In this document: one piece after another, positions 45,090-54,777 of the stretch
How the letters are laid out: the number at the start of each line of letters is the position of its first letter
Position numbering within the stretch: the first letter of the stretch is position 1
Assembly: GCF_021343995.1 (NCBI RefSeq)
Contig: NZ_JAJTTE010000016.1
Span: 62,001 to 126,000, forward strand
Length of the DNA stretch: 64,000 bases
Origin: Pseudonocardia terrae
Lineage (GTDB): Bacteria; Actinomycetota; Actinomycetes; Mycobacteriales; Pseudonocardiaceae
Direction: 5' to 3'
Made by a program: the position numbers and the translations under genes
Notes under the pieces: generated by a model
The model's database searches: none
Told to the model about the DNA's origin: nothing
What the model saw: the letters and a program-made list of their open reading frames with translations, nothing else

Positions 45090-46678
45090 CCCAGCGCCGC
45101 AGCGCGCGCGACATCCTCGCCGGTCTGGACGCCGACCGCCGCCTCGCCGTCCTGCACGGCGAAGACGCAACACAGCCGCAGGGGTGGGAGGCCGACCCGA
45201 CCCCGCTGACCCCGCGCCGCCTGGTTCCGCCGTTCCCGGTTGATGCGCTGCCGCCGTGGGTGGCCGACATGGTGTTGGCGGTCGCGGAGTTCACTCAGAC
45301 CCCGCTCGACCTGCCGGGCTGCCTGGCCCTGGCAGCGCTCTCGACCGCCGCGGGCGGTCGGGCGGACCTGGAGGTCCGGGCGGGCTGGCGGGAGCCGCTC
45401 AACCTTTACACGGTGGTCGCGATGCCGCCGGGCTCCCGGAAGAGTGCGGTCTTCGCGGCGATGACGGCGCCGCTGCTGGAGGCGGAGCGGCACCTCGTCG
45501 AGCAGTCTCGCCCGCGGATCGCCGAGGCGGAGCTGGCGCGGAAGGTCGCGGTCGCGGAGGCCGAGCGGCGCGCGAAGCAGGCCACTGCCGCGCGCGACCG
45601 GCTGACCCGGGAGGAAGCGCTCGCGTCGGCGGCCGAGGCTTCCGTCGAGGCCGAGCAGCTGGTCGTGCCGCCGCTCCCACGCCTGATCGCCGACGACGTG
45701 ACCACAGAGGCTGCGGCATCGCTCCTCGCCGAGCAGGGCGGTCGGCTCGCGGTGCTTTCAGCGGAGGGCGGGATCTTCTCGACCCTCGCGGGCCGCTACT
45801 CTAGCGGCGTCCCGAATCTCGAGGTGTTCCTGAAGGGCCACGCCGGCGACCTCCTCCGGGTCGACCGGAAGGGCCGCCCGGCCGAACACATCGCCGCCCC
45901 GGCCCTCACCCTCGGCCTGGCCTTGCAGCCGGAGGTCCTCACCGACATCGCCCGCATGCCAGGATTCCGCGGCCGAGGCCTTCTCGCCCGGATCCTGTAC
46001 TCGTTGCCGGAGAACACCGTCGGCCGCCGCCGCGTAGGCGCGCCAGCCGTACCAAGCCCGATCGACCGCGCCTACAGCTCCCGACTGGCCCGCTTGGTCG
46101 TCACCCTGGCCGCCCAGCACGAGCCACTCCACTTGCGCCTGAGCGAGGAGGCTAACCAGCGCGTTCTCGACTTGGAGCGCGCCGTTGAGCCCCGACTCGA
46201 CGCGCACGCCGACCTGGCCCACGTCACGGACTGGGCCTCCAAGCTCACCGGCGCGACCGCCCGCATCGCGGGCCTGCTTCACCTTGCCGAGCTCCTCCCG
46301 ACGGCATGGCCCCAGCCCGTCGAAGCTCGTCACGTCGAGGCCGCGGCGCGACTCGGTCAGTACTTCCTGGCGCACGCCCTGGCCGTCTTCGACCGTATGG
46401 GCGCCGACCCAACGGTGGACGACGCCCGCGCTGTCCTGGATTGGATCGCCCGCACCGGGGCCGAGCACTTCAGCCGCCGCGACGCCTTCACCGGCCTCTC
46501 CCGCGCCCGCTTCCGCAAGGTCACCGACCTGAGCCCTGCCCTGGAGCTCCTGGAGGCTCACGGATTCACCCGCCTCGCCGCACCGTCAGCGCCAACCGGC
46601 GGCCGCCCGAGCTCACCGCGTTGGGAGGTCCACCCCCGTGCCGCGAAAGCCGCACAAGCCGCAGAAATCGGGGTCTGA
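45086..46678 (+). CDS. DUF3987 protein (replicative-helicase-like ATPase)
   Basis: 530 residues from GTG 45086. N-terminal ATPase-like region with the P-loop-like MPPGSRKSAVF; the motif is G-S-R-K-S, off the canonical spacing. An Ala/Glu/Arg coiled coil (about 130-190) follows, then the DUF3987 pattern GGRLAVLSAEGGIFSTLAGRY, GLALQPEVL and GFRGRGLLARILY. The end has a winged-helix-like FSRRDAFTGLSRARFRKV. Found behind prim-pol genes in many elements and thought to act as the helicase partner. Confidence 0.85.
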   Translation: MTQRRSARDILAGLDADRRLAVLHGEDATQPQGWEADPTPLTPRRLVPPFPVDALPPWVADMVLAVAEFTQTPLDLPGCLALAALSTAAGGRADLEVRAGWREPLNLYTVVAMPPGSRKSAVFAAMTAPLLEAERHLVEQSRPRIAEAELARKVAVAEAERRAKQATAARDRLTREEALASAAEASVEAEQLVVPPLPRLIADDVTTEAAASLLAEQGGRLAVLSAEGGIFSTLAGRYSSGVPNLEVFLKGHAGDLLRVDRKGRPAEHIAAPALTLGLALQPEVLTDIARMPGFRGRGLLARILYSLPENTVGRRRVGAPAVPSPIDRAYSSRLARLVVTLAAQHEPLHLRLSEEANQRVLDLERAVEPRLDAHADLAHVTDWASKLTGATARIAGLLHLAELLPTAWPQPVEARHVEAAARLGQYFLAHALAVFDRMGADPTVDDARAVLDWIARTGAEHFSRRDAFTGLSRARFRKVTDLSPALELLEAHGFTRLAAPSAPTGGRPSSPRWEVHPRAAKAAQAAEIGV

Positions 46679-46877
46679 GCACCTTCTGCGGCTTCTGCGG
46701 CTTGCGCGGCTCGAGCTCGTACTCGCCGAGCACCAGATCCGGAGTCACCCATGGTGCCTCGTGGAGTATCAGAAGGCCGCGTCGGCAATCGGGTTGTGGC
46801 CGTACAGTTCATGCAGGTGCTATTCGCGCCGGACTGATCGCTTGGTAGCGTCAGCCCCTTGGGGTCAGCTCACCTAG
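46638..46877 (+). CDS. Doubtful small basic protein
   Basis: 79 residues from GTG 46638, overlapping the DUF3987 end by 41 bases and the opposite gene by 4. It contains RLLRLARLELVLAEHQI. DNA here repeats CTTCTGCGG/GCGGCT units, and codon bias is weak after 46.72 kb. It is probably not a gene. Otherwise 46679-46873 is the spacer between converging genes. Confidence 0.22.
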   Translation: MPRKPHKPQKSGSEHLLRLLRLARLELVLAEHQIRSHPWCLVEYQKAASAIGLWPYSSCRCYSRRTDRLVASAPWGQLT

Positions 46878-49800
46878 CTACCACACGCGGGAACGAACTC
46901 GACGTCAGAGCGCATCGCTTCGTGCCATGACGCCTCATCCAAGCTGCTGCTCGCGCAGATCCGGCTCTTGAGGACCTCCGCGTCGAGGCTAAGGAGCAGC
47001 ACAATCCCGTTCGTTCCACCGACCGCTAGGGTCCTGCCGTCCGGGCTGAAGTCGAGGGAGCTCACTGCGGTTCCCTGGTTGCGTAGAGAGTCCCCACGGG
47101 GGGCGGCATCGCCCGATTCGTTGACGGTGTACAGGCGGACCTGGGAGTCCCAGCTGCCGGTGGCCAGCAGGGCACCGTCGTCCGCCCAGGCCACGGACAT
47201 CAGGAACGAGGAGGCGTCGTCGATCGGTTCGCCGGTCGCCACAAGGTTCAACGTGTTGTCTAGCCGCCACAGTCGGGCGGTGTTGTCGTAGCTCGCCGTC
47301 ACGATCGTGAGGCCGTCGGGCGAGTAGCTCACAGTGGTGCCGAGATCGGTGTGGGCATGCGGGCGATGCGAGAGCTGGGTGGGAGTGGCGGGGGCCGCCA
47401 CATTCCACACGCGGATGTCCGTATCGGTTCCGGCGCTCAGCAAGGTGCGGGAGTCGCGGCTGAAGGTCAGTGAGGCCACATCCCCCTCGTGGCCGGTGAG
47501 GGTGGTGGGGTAACTCGAAGGCGTGGGTGTTCGGAGATCGACGAGCCTGATCTCTCCCGAGGTCCCGCCGACCGCCAGCAACCCAGAGTCCTGGTCGATC
47601 TCCATCGCAGTGATCCACCCAACCTCGGACTGAAGCGAGGAGACGTACTCGAAGCCCCCGGTGCCCGCTTTCCAGAAGTGGATGAACCCGTTCTCGTCAC
47701 CCGCAGCCATCCACCTGGAGTCCTCGGATAGTGCGAACGCGCCCAGCTTCCCGGGATAGGGCGAGGCCCAGGTCCGCTCGACGCGCGGCGATCCGCCCTC
47801 CGTCGCCACGTCCCAGATCTGGATCCCTGACTCCGTCCACAGCGCGAGCCGATCACCCTCCGGCAGGTAGTCGACTCCCCGCACTGGGCCCGGGACGGCG
47901 ATGTAGCTGTTTCGGAGGTGCCACACCCGAGCGAGATGGTCCCGTCCGCCTGACGCTAGCGTCTTCCCGTCGGGACTGAAGGCGATCGAGCCGACGTCCC
48001 CGAGGTGTCCGCGCAGCGGCATCCACTGATACCGAGGCTCTGTGGGGTCAACCAGCGAGTACATGACGACCTCGCCCGTATAACCCGCTACCGCCAGCGT
48101 CAGATCGTCCGGGGAGTAGGCCAAAGAAGCGACGGCCCCGACTCCGGGCGTCAGGCGCTCCGCCTCGGTCGTCAACGACGACTTGTTCTGTGAGCCGAGG
48201 AGCTGCACGGTTCCATCGAAGCTGCCGCTAGCGATCAGCCTCGCATCGCTGGAGTACGCGACGGCAGTCAGCCGCTCGTCGTGGACGGGCATCGTGGCGA
48301 GGAGATATGGGCGGTCGAAGTTGCGAACGTCCCAGGTGGCAATGGAGCCGTCGGCGCGGCCCTCAACGAAGGTGGATCCGTAGGCGTCGAAGTCCAGCGA
48401 GGTCACCCCGACCCCGGCTGTCGAGATGTCGCGGCCCGCTGGCTCGAAGGGAAGGCCACTCCGTATGGCCCAGAAGCGAATTGCCCCCTCCTCACCCGCG
48501 GACGCGAGGATGCCGGTGCGGGCGCTGTAGCTGAGCGCGTTGACGTTCTCACGATGAGCCTGAAGGACCGAGCCGACCCGGCTCGCGTCCCGCACTCGGA
48601 AGACCTCGATCCCGCCACCGGACTCGCCGACGGCAACAGTGTCGCCGTCGACGAAGGCGATGCTCAAGACCGGTCTCGCCGTGACAGCGACTCCCGACAG
48701 GACCGGGGCCGCGGTGCCTGCCAGACCCCAGAACCGGATGGAGTCGTCGGCTCCGCCCGTGGCAAGAATCCGCCCGTCAGGGCTATACGCGACCGCCATC
48801 ACATCGGAGGTATGCCCTTCTAAAGCAAAGGAGAGGCTGGCGTTGCCGGACTCGACGAGGTTGGTGTACGCGGTCCCGTCCGGGCGCAGGTCGTAGGCAC
48901 GCATGTCGAGCTGGGCGGCGGTAGCCACGTCGTCCAGACGCAGTCGGTCTGCGTTTGCGCTGATCGCGCTGGCGAAGGCGAGGCGCTCCTGCTCGCTCGC
49001 AATACGAGCCTGCTGGAGTGCGGCCACTCCCCCGACTACGGCGACGAGCGCCAACGTCATCAGCAGGGCGAGCACGGCTCGTCGGATCCGGCGTTGTCGG
49101 GTCGCGTGGCCGGTCGACGTGTTGATGAACAGGCGGGCGGCGCTATCAACCTCACCAGTCGTTGTCGACACCCAGGCTGTCGCTGTCTCAAGCCGGGCCC
49201 CCCGGTAGAGGAGGTCAGGGTCGCCGCCGGAGCTGGCCCACTCCGTCGCTGCCAGCCGGATTTCCTGACGGGTGATGTTCCCGGCTCGGTCGTCATCCAG
49301 CCATGAGCGGAGGCGGGGCCAGGCCTGCAGCAAGGCCTCGTGGGTGATCTCGACGTGGTCCCCGTCCCGGGCGAGGAGCCGCTGCGCGGTGAACCGTTCC
49401 AGCACATTGGAGAGGTGCGGCGAGTCGACGGCCTCGTGCAGCTCGGTGGCCGACACCCGCCGGCGGGCGACCTCAAAACCGTCCCCGATCCAGGTAAGCC
49501 GGAGGAAGACGGCACGAGCCACGCTCTGCTGCTCCTTCGAGAGCGAGGAGAAGATCGTCTCGGCGGACTGGGTGACAGCGCGACTGACGCCCCCGGACTC
49601 CCCGTACCCAGCGATCGTCAGGGTGTCTCCGTGTCGCTGGCGCCACGTCGAGCGCAGGGCGTGGGCGAGAAGGGGCAGCTTCGCAGCGGCCCTCTCGACC
49701 TCGGCGTCACCGGACGCTGCGCCAGCGGCGAACCCCAGGTCCCGGAGGAGGACCTCGACGAGCCCCGACTCGAGCGTCAGGCCGAATGTTGCGGCGGGTG

Positions 49801-50518
49801 CGGTGATCGCGGTGCGGACCTCGGCGATCGACATAGGACCTAGGACTAAAGCCCGCCGCTGCAGCGACTCACGCAGGGTCGAGCTTCGTGCGCAGGCTTC
49901 GAAGAAGTCGGACCGCACTGCCACGACCACCAGACAGCGCGGATCCGCTCCGCTCGACGAGATCTTTGAGAGCAGCTGGACGAAGCCTTCCCGGCGGTCC
50001 TCCGGACACGCCGTGTAGAGCTGCTCGAACTGGTCGACGACGACGAGGAGCGGCTCCTTGCTCTCGACCTCGCGAAGCCGATCCGACAGCTCCGCAACGG
50101 GGTCGTCTGTCGGCGTGAGAGCCACCACCGTCCAGCCTGCCGAGCCCGGGAGGACCCCGTGGCGGAGCCGGGGGATCACGCCGGCATGCAGCAGCGACGT
50201 CTTACCCGCCCCAGACGCGGCGAGGAGGACGTGGATTCCGCCTACAGCCACATTCTCGTCGATCAGCGCGAGTAGCTCGGCTATCTGGCGGTCACGGCCG
50301 AAGAAGATGTCCTGCTGGTCCGCGGTGAAGGCTGCCAGCCCCGGGTACGGCGCCTGCGTCGCGGGACGCACGGGAATGGCACGCCGGACACCCTGCTCGA
50401 AATGAACGTGCAGATCTCGGCCTGCTTGGTTAACAGTCGACTCGTTGTCGGCCAGTGCCTCCATGCGGACCGCGGGGCTGGTCCCGTTTTCTGGATCCCG
50501 GTCGGTCTCCGGTTCCAC
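46874..50518 (-). CDS. STAND-type NTPase with membrane helix and WD40 propellers
   Basis: 1214 residues from GTG 50518. A short N-terminal region has the tag NESTVNQAGRDLHVHF (25-40). Next come the nSTAND-type NTPase with Walker A ASGAGKTS (101-108), Walker B PLLVVVDQFEQLYTAC, and a winged helix/sensor region (VEITHEALLQAWPRLRSWL). One membrane helix follows at about residue 475-497 (VLALLMTLALVAVVGGVAAL). Then about 14 WD40-like repeats run to the end (for example LATGGADDSIRFWGL, LASGGRDHLARVWHL), enough for two seven-bladed propellers. STAND proteins are switch ATPases that oligomerise on sensing a trigger. This one follows its small upstream partner by a single base. Confidence 0.92.
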   Translation of the reverse strand: MEPETDRDPENGTSPAVRMEALADNESTVNQAGRDLHVHFEQGVRRAIPVRPATQAPYPGLAAFTADQQDIFFGRDRQIAELLALIDENVAVGGIHVLLAASGAGKTSLLHAGVIPRLRHGVLPGSAGWTVVALTPTDDPVAELSDRLREVESKEPLLVVVDQFEQLYTACPEDRREGFVQLLSKISSSGADPRCLVVVAVRSDFFEACARSSTLRESLQRRALVLGPMSIAEVRTAITAPAATFGLTLESGLVEVLLRDLGFAAGAASGDAEVERAAAKLPLLAHALRSTWRQRHGDTLTIAGYGESGGVSRAVTQSAETIFSSLSKEQQSVARAVFLRLTWIGDGFEVARRRVSATELHEAVDSPHLSNVLERFTAQRLLARDGDHVEITHEALLQAWPRLRSWLDDDRAGNITRQEIRLAATEWASSGGDPDLLYRGARLETATAWVSTTTGEVDSAARLFINTSTGHATRQRRIRRAVLALLMTLALVAVVGGVAALQQARIASEQERLAFASAISANADRLRLDDVATAAQLDMRAYDLRPDGTAYTNLVESGNASLSFALEGHTSDVMAVAYSPDGRILATGGADDSIRFWGLAGTAAPVLSGVAVTARPVLSIAFVDGDTVAVGESGGGIEVFRVRDASRVGSVLQAHRENVNALSYSARTGILASAGEEGAIRFWAIRSGLPFEPAGRDISTAGVGVTSLDFDAYGSTFVEGRADGSIATWDVRNFDRPYLLATMPVHDERLTAVAYSSDARLIASGSFDGTVQLLGSQNKSSLTTEAERLTPGVGAVASLAYSPDDLTLAVAGYTGEVVMYSLVDPTEPRYQWMPLRGHLGDVGSIAFSPDGKTLASGGRDHLARVWHLRNSYIAVPGPVRGVDYLPEGDRLALWTESGIQIWDVATEGGSPRVERTWASPYPGKLGAFALSEDSRWMAAGDENGFIHFWKAGTGGFEYVSSLQSEVGWITAMEIDQDSGLLAVGGTSGEIRLVDLRTPTPSSYPTTLTGHEGDVASLTFSRDSRTLLSAGTDTDIRVWNVAAPATPTQLSHRPHAHTDLGTTVSYSPDGLTIVTASYDNTARLWRLDNTLNLVATGEPIDDASSFLMSVAWADDGALLATGSWDSQVRLYTVNESGDAAPRGDSLRNQGTAVSSLDFSPDGRTLAVGGTNGIVLLLSLDAEVLKSRICASSSLDEASWHEAMRSDVEFVPACGS

Positions 50519-50519
50519 G

Positions 50520-50921
50520 TCACTCGCCGATGCGCAGGTCTCGGCCTGCCTGGCTTATCCGCGACTTGCCGGACGCCTTCGCCCGCATTGAGACGCGGTA
50601 CTCCTGCGGCATGCCGGTGTCCGCAGGGACCGCGAACTCGTTGACTATGTCGCGCAGCGGATCAGCAAGCTCCGGATGGGCGGTCAGCAGGCGCTTGAGC
50701 CGATTGACGAGCTCGGCCCGAGTCGCCTCTGGGTCCTTCCCTGCGCCAGCCCGCATTTCTTCGAGCTCCGCTCGCATCGTCTTCGCCCGGCCCGATCCAG
50801 CCTTCTTCCACAGCGCACTGAACGCCTTGACGACCTGCTCCCAGGCGTCCGTCGCCAAGGTCGTCACGACCGTCGTCGCGGCCTTGTCCGCAAGCGCGTC
50901 GAGATCGACACTCAAATCCAC
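50520..50921 (-). CDS. Small partner of the STAND-WD40 protein
   Basis: 133 residues. A helical N-terminal half has the amphipathic stretch DAWEQVVKAFSALWKKAGSG, followed by a charged middle (RAELVNRLKRLLTAHPELAD). The C-terminus reads KSRISQAGRDLRIGE. The end tag is nearly the same as the N-terminal tag of the next gene (VNQAGRDLHV), one base downstream, so the two are an operon and probably interact. It may be an adaptor or effector of the STAND switch. No family recognised beyond the tag. Confidence 0.75.
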   Translation of the reverse strand: MDLSVDLDALADKAATTVVTTLATDAWEQVVKAFSALWKKAGSGRAKTMRAELEEMRAGAGKDPEATRAELVNRLKRLLTAHPELADPLRDIVNEFAVPADTGMPQEYRVSMRAKASGKSRISQAGRDLRIGE

Positions 50922-51100
50922 GGTTCCTCCGCCTCCGACCTCGCGCCGCGCGGAGTCTTGATCGCTACCTCGGCAGAGGCCCGGGTCGCGTTACCGACCA
51001 AGCACGCGCCGTCATCGCCAACGACATCAACGGCCCCTGAACTTCATGGCGCACCTCGCGGCGTGCCGAACCCGCTACGCGAGGCAAACCGCCCGGACGC

Positions 51101-52212
51101 TCAGAGCGCCCAGATCGGTTGCTGATGGCCGGACTCTGTCGCGCTGGCTTCCCTGTAGGCGTCGAAGAGGGCGTCGAGCAACGTGTCCGTGATGGCCGGG
51201 ACGAAGCTGCCTCGGCCGATATCAGCGCCCCCAGCAGCCGAGACAGCGTCGATGCTGTGCGGGGCTCGGCGATCGAATACCGAGCGCCACCACTGCAGTG
51301 CCGGGCGGCCGTCGCTCCGGATGTAGATCGACACGAGCCCAGATCCTTCGGGCAGCAGGCGGGGCAAAAGGACGACCTCGCCACCCTTGCCGGTGTAGGT
51401 CTGGACGTTGGCGAGCCCAGCGGCTGCGATTCGCTCGCCCCAAGCGGCACACGCTTCAGCTGTGGCTCGATGCTCGGGAGAGACTGTCGCGAGATGCTCG
51501 CGGAAGGCATCCACGCCCGGAGTTGTGACGCCAGTGCTGCTCGCGGTTTGTGCCGGGGCGGGGTCGCTAGCCGAGCGGTCCGAGAGGTCGATCTTCTCGG
51601 GCTCGATGCGCTGCGGGACGACAACGCGCTTGCCCTCGACCTCGTAAGAGGTCACGGTGACGAGGTCGACGATTAGGCCGTGGGTGACGGCCTCGAGGTA
51701 GCCGATGAGCCGGACAAGCTCGGCGGGGACTTGGTCAAGGACGAGGACCAGCCGGAGCGCGCCGTCGAGGAGGGCTCGGTCGAGCGTCTGGTGGAAGTCG
51801 TCGGGCTCCGCGGCCTCGGCCTGGGCGGTGTCGCGGACGGTGTCATGGAGGCTGCGTCCGGCCAGGTGCTTGGCGAGGATGCTGCGTTCGAACTCCTCAG
51901 CGCTGCGGCCGTGGAGGGCGGCGGCGTAGGCCAGGATCTGGGCGACCACCGCCCGGCGAGACTCGGCGTTGTTGCGGAGCTTGACCTCGATGACGACGGG
52001 GCGTCCGATGGGTTCAATGGCGACGACGTCGGCGTACCCAACCCGCCGCCGAGCTGGACCTCCCGGCCAAGGACGACGATACGTGGTGAGCCACTGAGAG
52101 GTAGCAGGTCCGGCGCGGTGGCGACGAGCTCCTGGAGGGTCTTCTCATCGGGGAACCCCGCCGGGCGCAGGAGCTCCCAGCCGTCCTCGCCCTCCGACCA
52201 GATCGCGGTCAC
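51101..52212 (-). pseudogene. Frameshifted PD-(D/E)XK-like nuclease-type protein
   Basis: From ATG 52212 the first frame reads MTAIWSEGEDGWELLRPAGF to REVQLGG at about 52045. After a one-base change the next frame continues with GYADVVAIEP, then VIEVKLRNNAESRRAVVAQI and on to the stop at 51101, giving about 370 residues together. The D...E-V-K pair with a following helix matches the PD-(D/E)XK nuclease core. The C-terminal part is not recognised (QTYTGKGGEVVLLPRLLPEG). The break lies in a G-rich run, so it may be an assembly error or a true mutation. It sits between the STAND operon and hsdM, facing away from hsdM. Confidence 0.7.
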
Positions 52213-52397
52213 GCCGCGACCTTAGCCAGCGTGAGGCTAGGGGCGAGGCGCGGCCTCCGACCGGAGAGGAAGCCGACGCGCGCCTGCGAGCGTCCCCGCT
52301 GGCTCGAGGCACCCAACCGGACGAGGAACGGACAGGCTGCGCCGACACGACGAACGCGCTTCGGACATCGCTGTGCGTTCCTGTAAGACTCCAGCCT

Positions 52398-53978
52398 GTG
52401 AGTCCAAGGACGAAGGAAGCCGAGCGCTCCGAGCTGCACAAGACCATCTGGCGCATCGCCAACGACATGCGCGGCAGTGTCGACGGCTGGGACTTCAAGG
52501 CCTACGTCCTTGGCATGCTCTTCTACCGGTTCATCTCCGAGAACCTCACCGCCTACCTCAACGAGGCTGAGCGGAAGGCCGGTGACCCCGACTTCGACTA
52601 CCGCTACCTGTCAACCGCCGACGCTGAGTTTGGGCGCGAGGAGACGGTGAAGGAGAAGGGCTTCTACATTCTTCCCCAAGACCTCTTCGCCAACGTCTGT
52701 GAGCGCGCCCGCAACGACGACAACCTCAACGAGACGCTCTCGCGCGTCTTCCACAACATCGAGGCCTCGGCGGTTGGCACTGACTCGGAGGACGACATCA
52801 AGGGCCTCTTCGCCGATGTCGACGTAAACAGCCCGAAGCTCGGTCCGACCGTCGCCAAGCGCAACGAGAAGCTGGTCAAGCTCCTCGACGCGATCGGTGC
52901 CCTCCACTTCGGGAACGGCGGCTTCACGCACAACACCATCGATGCCTTCGGCGACGCGTACGAGTACCTCATGGGGATGTATGCCGCGAACGCCGGAAAG
53001 TCTGGCGGTGAATATTACACGCCTCAGGAGGTCTCTGAGCTTCTTGCTCGGATCGCTGTGGTTGGCAAGACCGAGGTCAACAAGGTGTACGACCCAGCCT
53101 GCGGCTCGGGCTCGTTGCTGTTGAAGTTTAATAAAGTGCTTCCGGGCGGAGTACGCAAGGGCTTCTTCGGTCAGGAGATCAATCTGACCACATACAACCT
53201 GTGCCGGATCAACATGTTTCTGCACGACATCAACTACGAGAAGTTTGACATCGCTCACGGCGATACGCTAACTGATCCCTTCCACTGGGATGATGAGCCG
53301 TTTGAGGCGATCGTCTCCAACCCGCCCTACTCGATCAAGTGGGACGGAGACGCCAACCCGCTGTTGATCAACGACGAGCGGTTCGCGCCTGCTGGTGTGC
53401 TCGCGCCGAAGTCGAAGGCCGACCTCGCATTTACGATGCACATGCTGTCGTGGCTCGACACCTCAGGCACGGCCGCTATAGTCGAGTTCCCAGGCGTCCT
53501 CTATCGCGGCGGAGCCGAGCAGAAGATCCGCAGGTACCTTATCGATAACAACTACGTCGACTCCGTAATTCAGCTCCCGCCGGACCTCTTCTTCGGCACC
53601 ACAATCGCGACGTGCATCATGGTGCTCAAGAAGTCGAAGGCCGACAACAAAGTGCTCTTCATAGACGCCTCGGCCGAGTTCACTCGTCAAGGCAACAAAA
53701 ACAAGCTCACTGGCCAGCACCAGCAGAGGATTCTCGACGTCTTCACTGCTCGCGAGGATGTGCCGTACTTCGCGGCACTAGTCGACCACGATGTCATTGC
53801 GGTAAACAACTACAACATCGCAGTCAGTTCTTACGTGGAGGCGGAGGACACGCGTGAGGCGGTCGAAATCCAGAGCCTTAGCGCAGAGATCGCGCAGGCG
53901 GTGACGACGCAGGCCGCCCTGCGGGCCGAGATCGACGCCATCCTTGCCGATCTGGAAGTTGACGATGCGGCTGTCTGA
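52398..53978 (+). CDS. hsdM: Type I restriction-modification system, methyltransferase subunit
   Basis: 526 residues from GTG 52398. HsdM N-terminal helical domain (LHKTIWRIANDMRGSVDGWD, then LGMLFYRFISENL). The adenine methylase core follows: EYYTPQEVSELL, SAM motif DPACGSGSLLLKF from 232, and the catalytic NPPY at 308-311. It modifies adenine in the host site and forms the M2S core with HsdS. First gene of the four-gene operon; the next gene starts 14 bases before its stop. Confidence 0.97.
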   Translation: MSPRTKEAERSELHKTIWRIANDMRGSVDGWDFKAYVLGMLFYRFISENLTAYLNEAERKAGDPDFDYRYLSTADAEFGREETVKEKGFYILPQDLFANVCERARNDDNLNETLSRVFHNIEASAVGTDSEDDIKGLFADVDVNSPKLGPTVAKRNEKLVKLLDAIGALHFGNGGFTHNTIDAFGDAYEYLMGMYAANAGKSGGEYYTPQEVSELLARIAVVGKTEVNKVYDPACGSGSLLLKFNKVLPGGVRKGFFGQEINLTTYNLCRINMFLHDINYEKFDIAHGDTLTDPFHWDDEPFEAIVSNPPYSIKWDGDANPLLINDERFAPAGVLAPKSKADLAFTMHMLSWLDTSGTAAIVEFPGVLYRGGAEQKIRRYLIDNNYVDSVIQLPPDLFFGTTIATCIMVLKKSKADNKVLFIDASAEFTRQGNKNKLTGQHQQRILDVFTAREDVPYFAALVDHDVIAVNNYNIAVSSYVEAEDTREAVEIQSLSAEIAQAVTTQAALRAEIDAILADLEVDDAAV

Positions 53979-54777
53979 CCTGCTGTCCAGAGCGCCTGCG
54001 AGCAAGGAGGCGCAAGTGGAAGGCTTCCTCGGCGCCCGCCGCATGGGGTGGGGGCAGCATAAAACGATCGAAGTCGGAAAGGTCGCTCTGAACTTCAATT
54101 GTAAGGCCTGCGGAGACGCTCGTACGTTCATGTCGGGTCACAAGCTCTCCTGCCTCGTCGTCGGCGACCGTGTTGTGAGCATCGACGCATGTCTGAAATG
54201 CCCCGTCTGCGAGGCCGCCGTGGAGGCATGGTTCCTTGTGGTGTCCCGAGACAGCTTGTACGAGCGGGCGCCGACCGTGCGCTTGGAACGCTATGTCGAG
54301 AACCGGCGCGGTGTCGCGAATCGGCTTGGAATAGGTTCCGGCGATTTCGATGACCTGTTGGAGCGAGCCCAACTCGCGTACGAGGAGCAGCTCGGCGCGG
54401 GAGCTATGGTATACCTTCGAAAGATCTTCGAAGCGCTAACTAAGCAAGTCGCAGAGGTGGCAGGTATTTCAACTACCGGAAGTAGAGGTGGCCGGAAGCC
54501 ATTCCGTGACCTCTTGCAGGAGGTAGACGCGAGGCATCACATTATTCCCTCGGTATTTTCCAGTGATGGATACAAATTGTTCAGTGAGCTGAGTGAGGTC
54601 GTTCATGGCGACTCGAGTGAGGAGGTCGCGCTCCGGAAATACCACCCTTGCAGAAGCCTAGTCATCGGCGTGATCCAGAATGTCGCAAGCAATCAGGAGA
54701 TGAAACAGGCGATCGACGCACTCGGTTGGGATGTGAACCACCTTGACGTGGCGGCGAGTGGAGACTTGGCGTCATGA
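53965..54777 (+). CDS. DUF4145-like protein embedded in the type I RM operon
   Basis: 270 residues from ATG 53965, inside the end of hsdM. Two cysteine pairs (CKACG, CLKCPVC) form a likely zinc site in the N-terminal half. The C-terminal half (AMVYLRKIFEALTKQVAEVA and FSELSEVVHGDSSEEVALRK) has the pattern of DUF4145, a helical domain often found with restriction and other defence genes. Codons turn less GC-rich after about 54.4 kb. It overlaps hsdS by ATGA, so it is produced with the complex. Its role is unknown; it could be a regulator or added effector. Confidence 0.75.
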   Translation: MRLSDLLSRAPASKEAQVEGFLGARRMGWGQHKTIEVGKVALNFNCKACGDARTFMSGHKLSCLVVGDRVVSIDACLKCPVCEAAVEAWFLVVSRDSLYERAPTVRLERYVENRRGVANRLGIGSGDFDDLLERAQLAYEEQLGAGAMVYLRKIFEALTKQVAEVAGISTTGSRGGRKPFRDLLQEVDARHHIIPSVFSSDGYKLFSELSEVVHGDSSEEVALRKYHPCRSLVIGVIQNVASNQEMKQAIDALGWDVNHLDVAASGDLAS

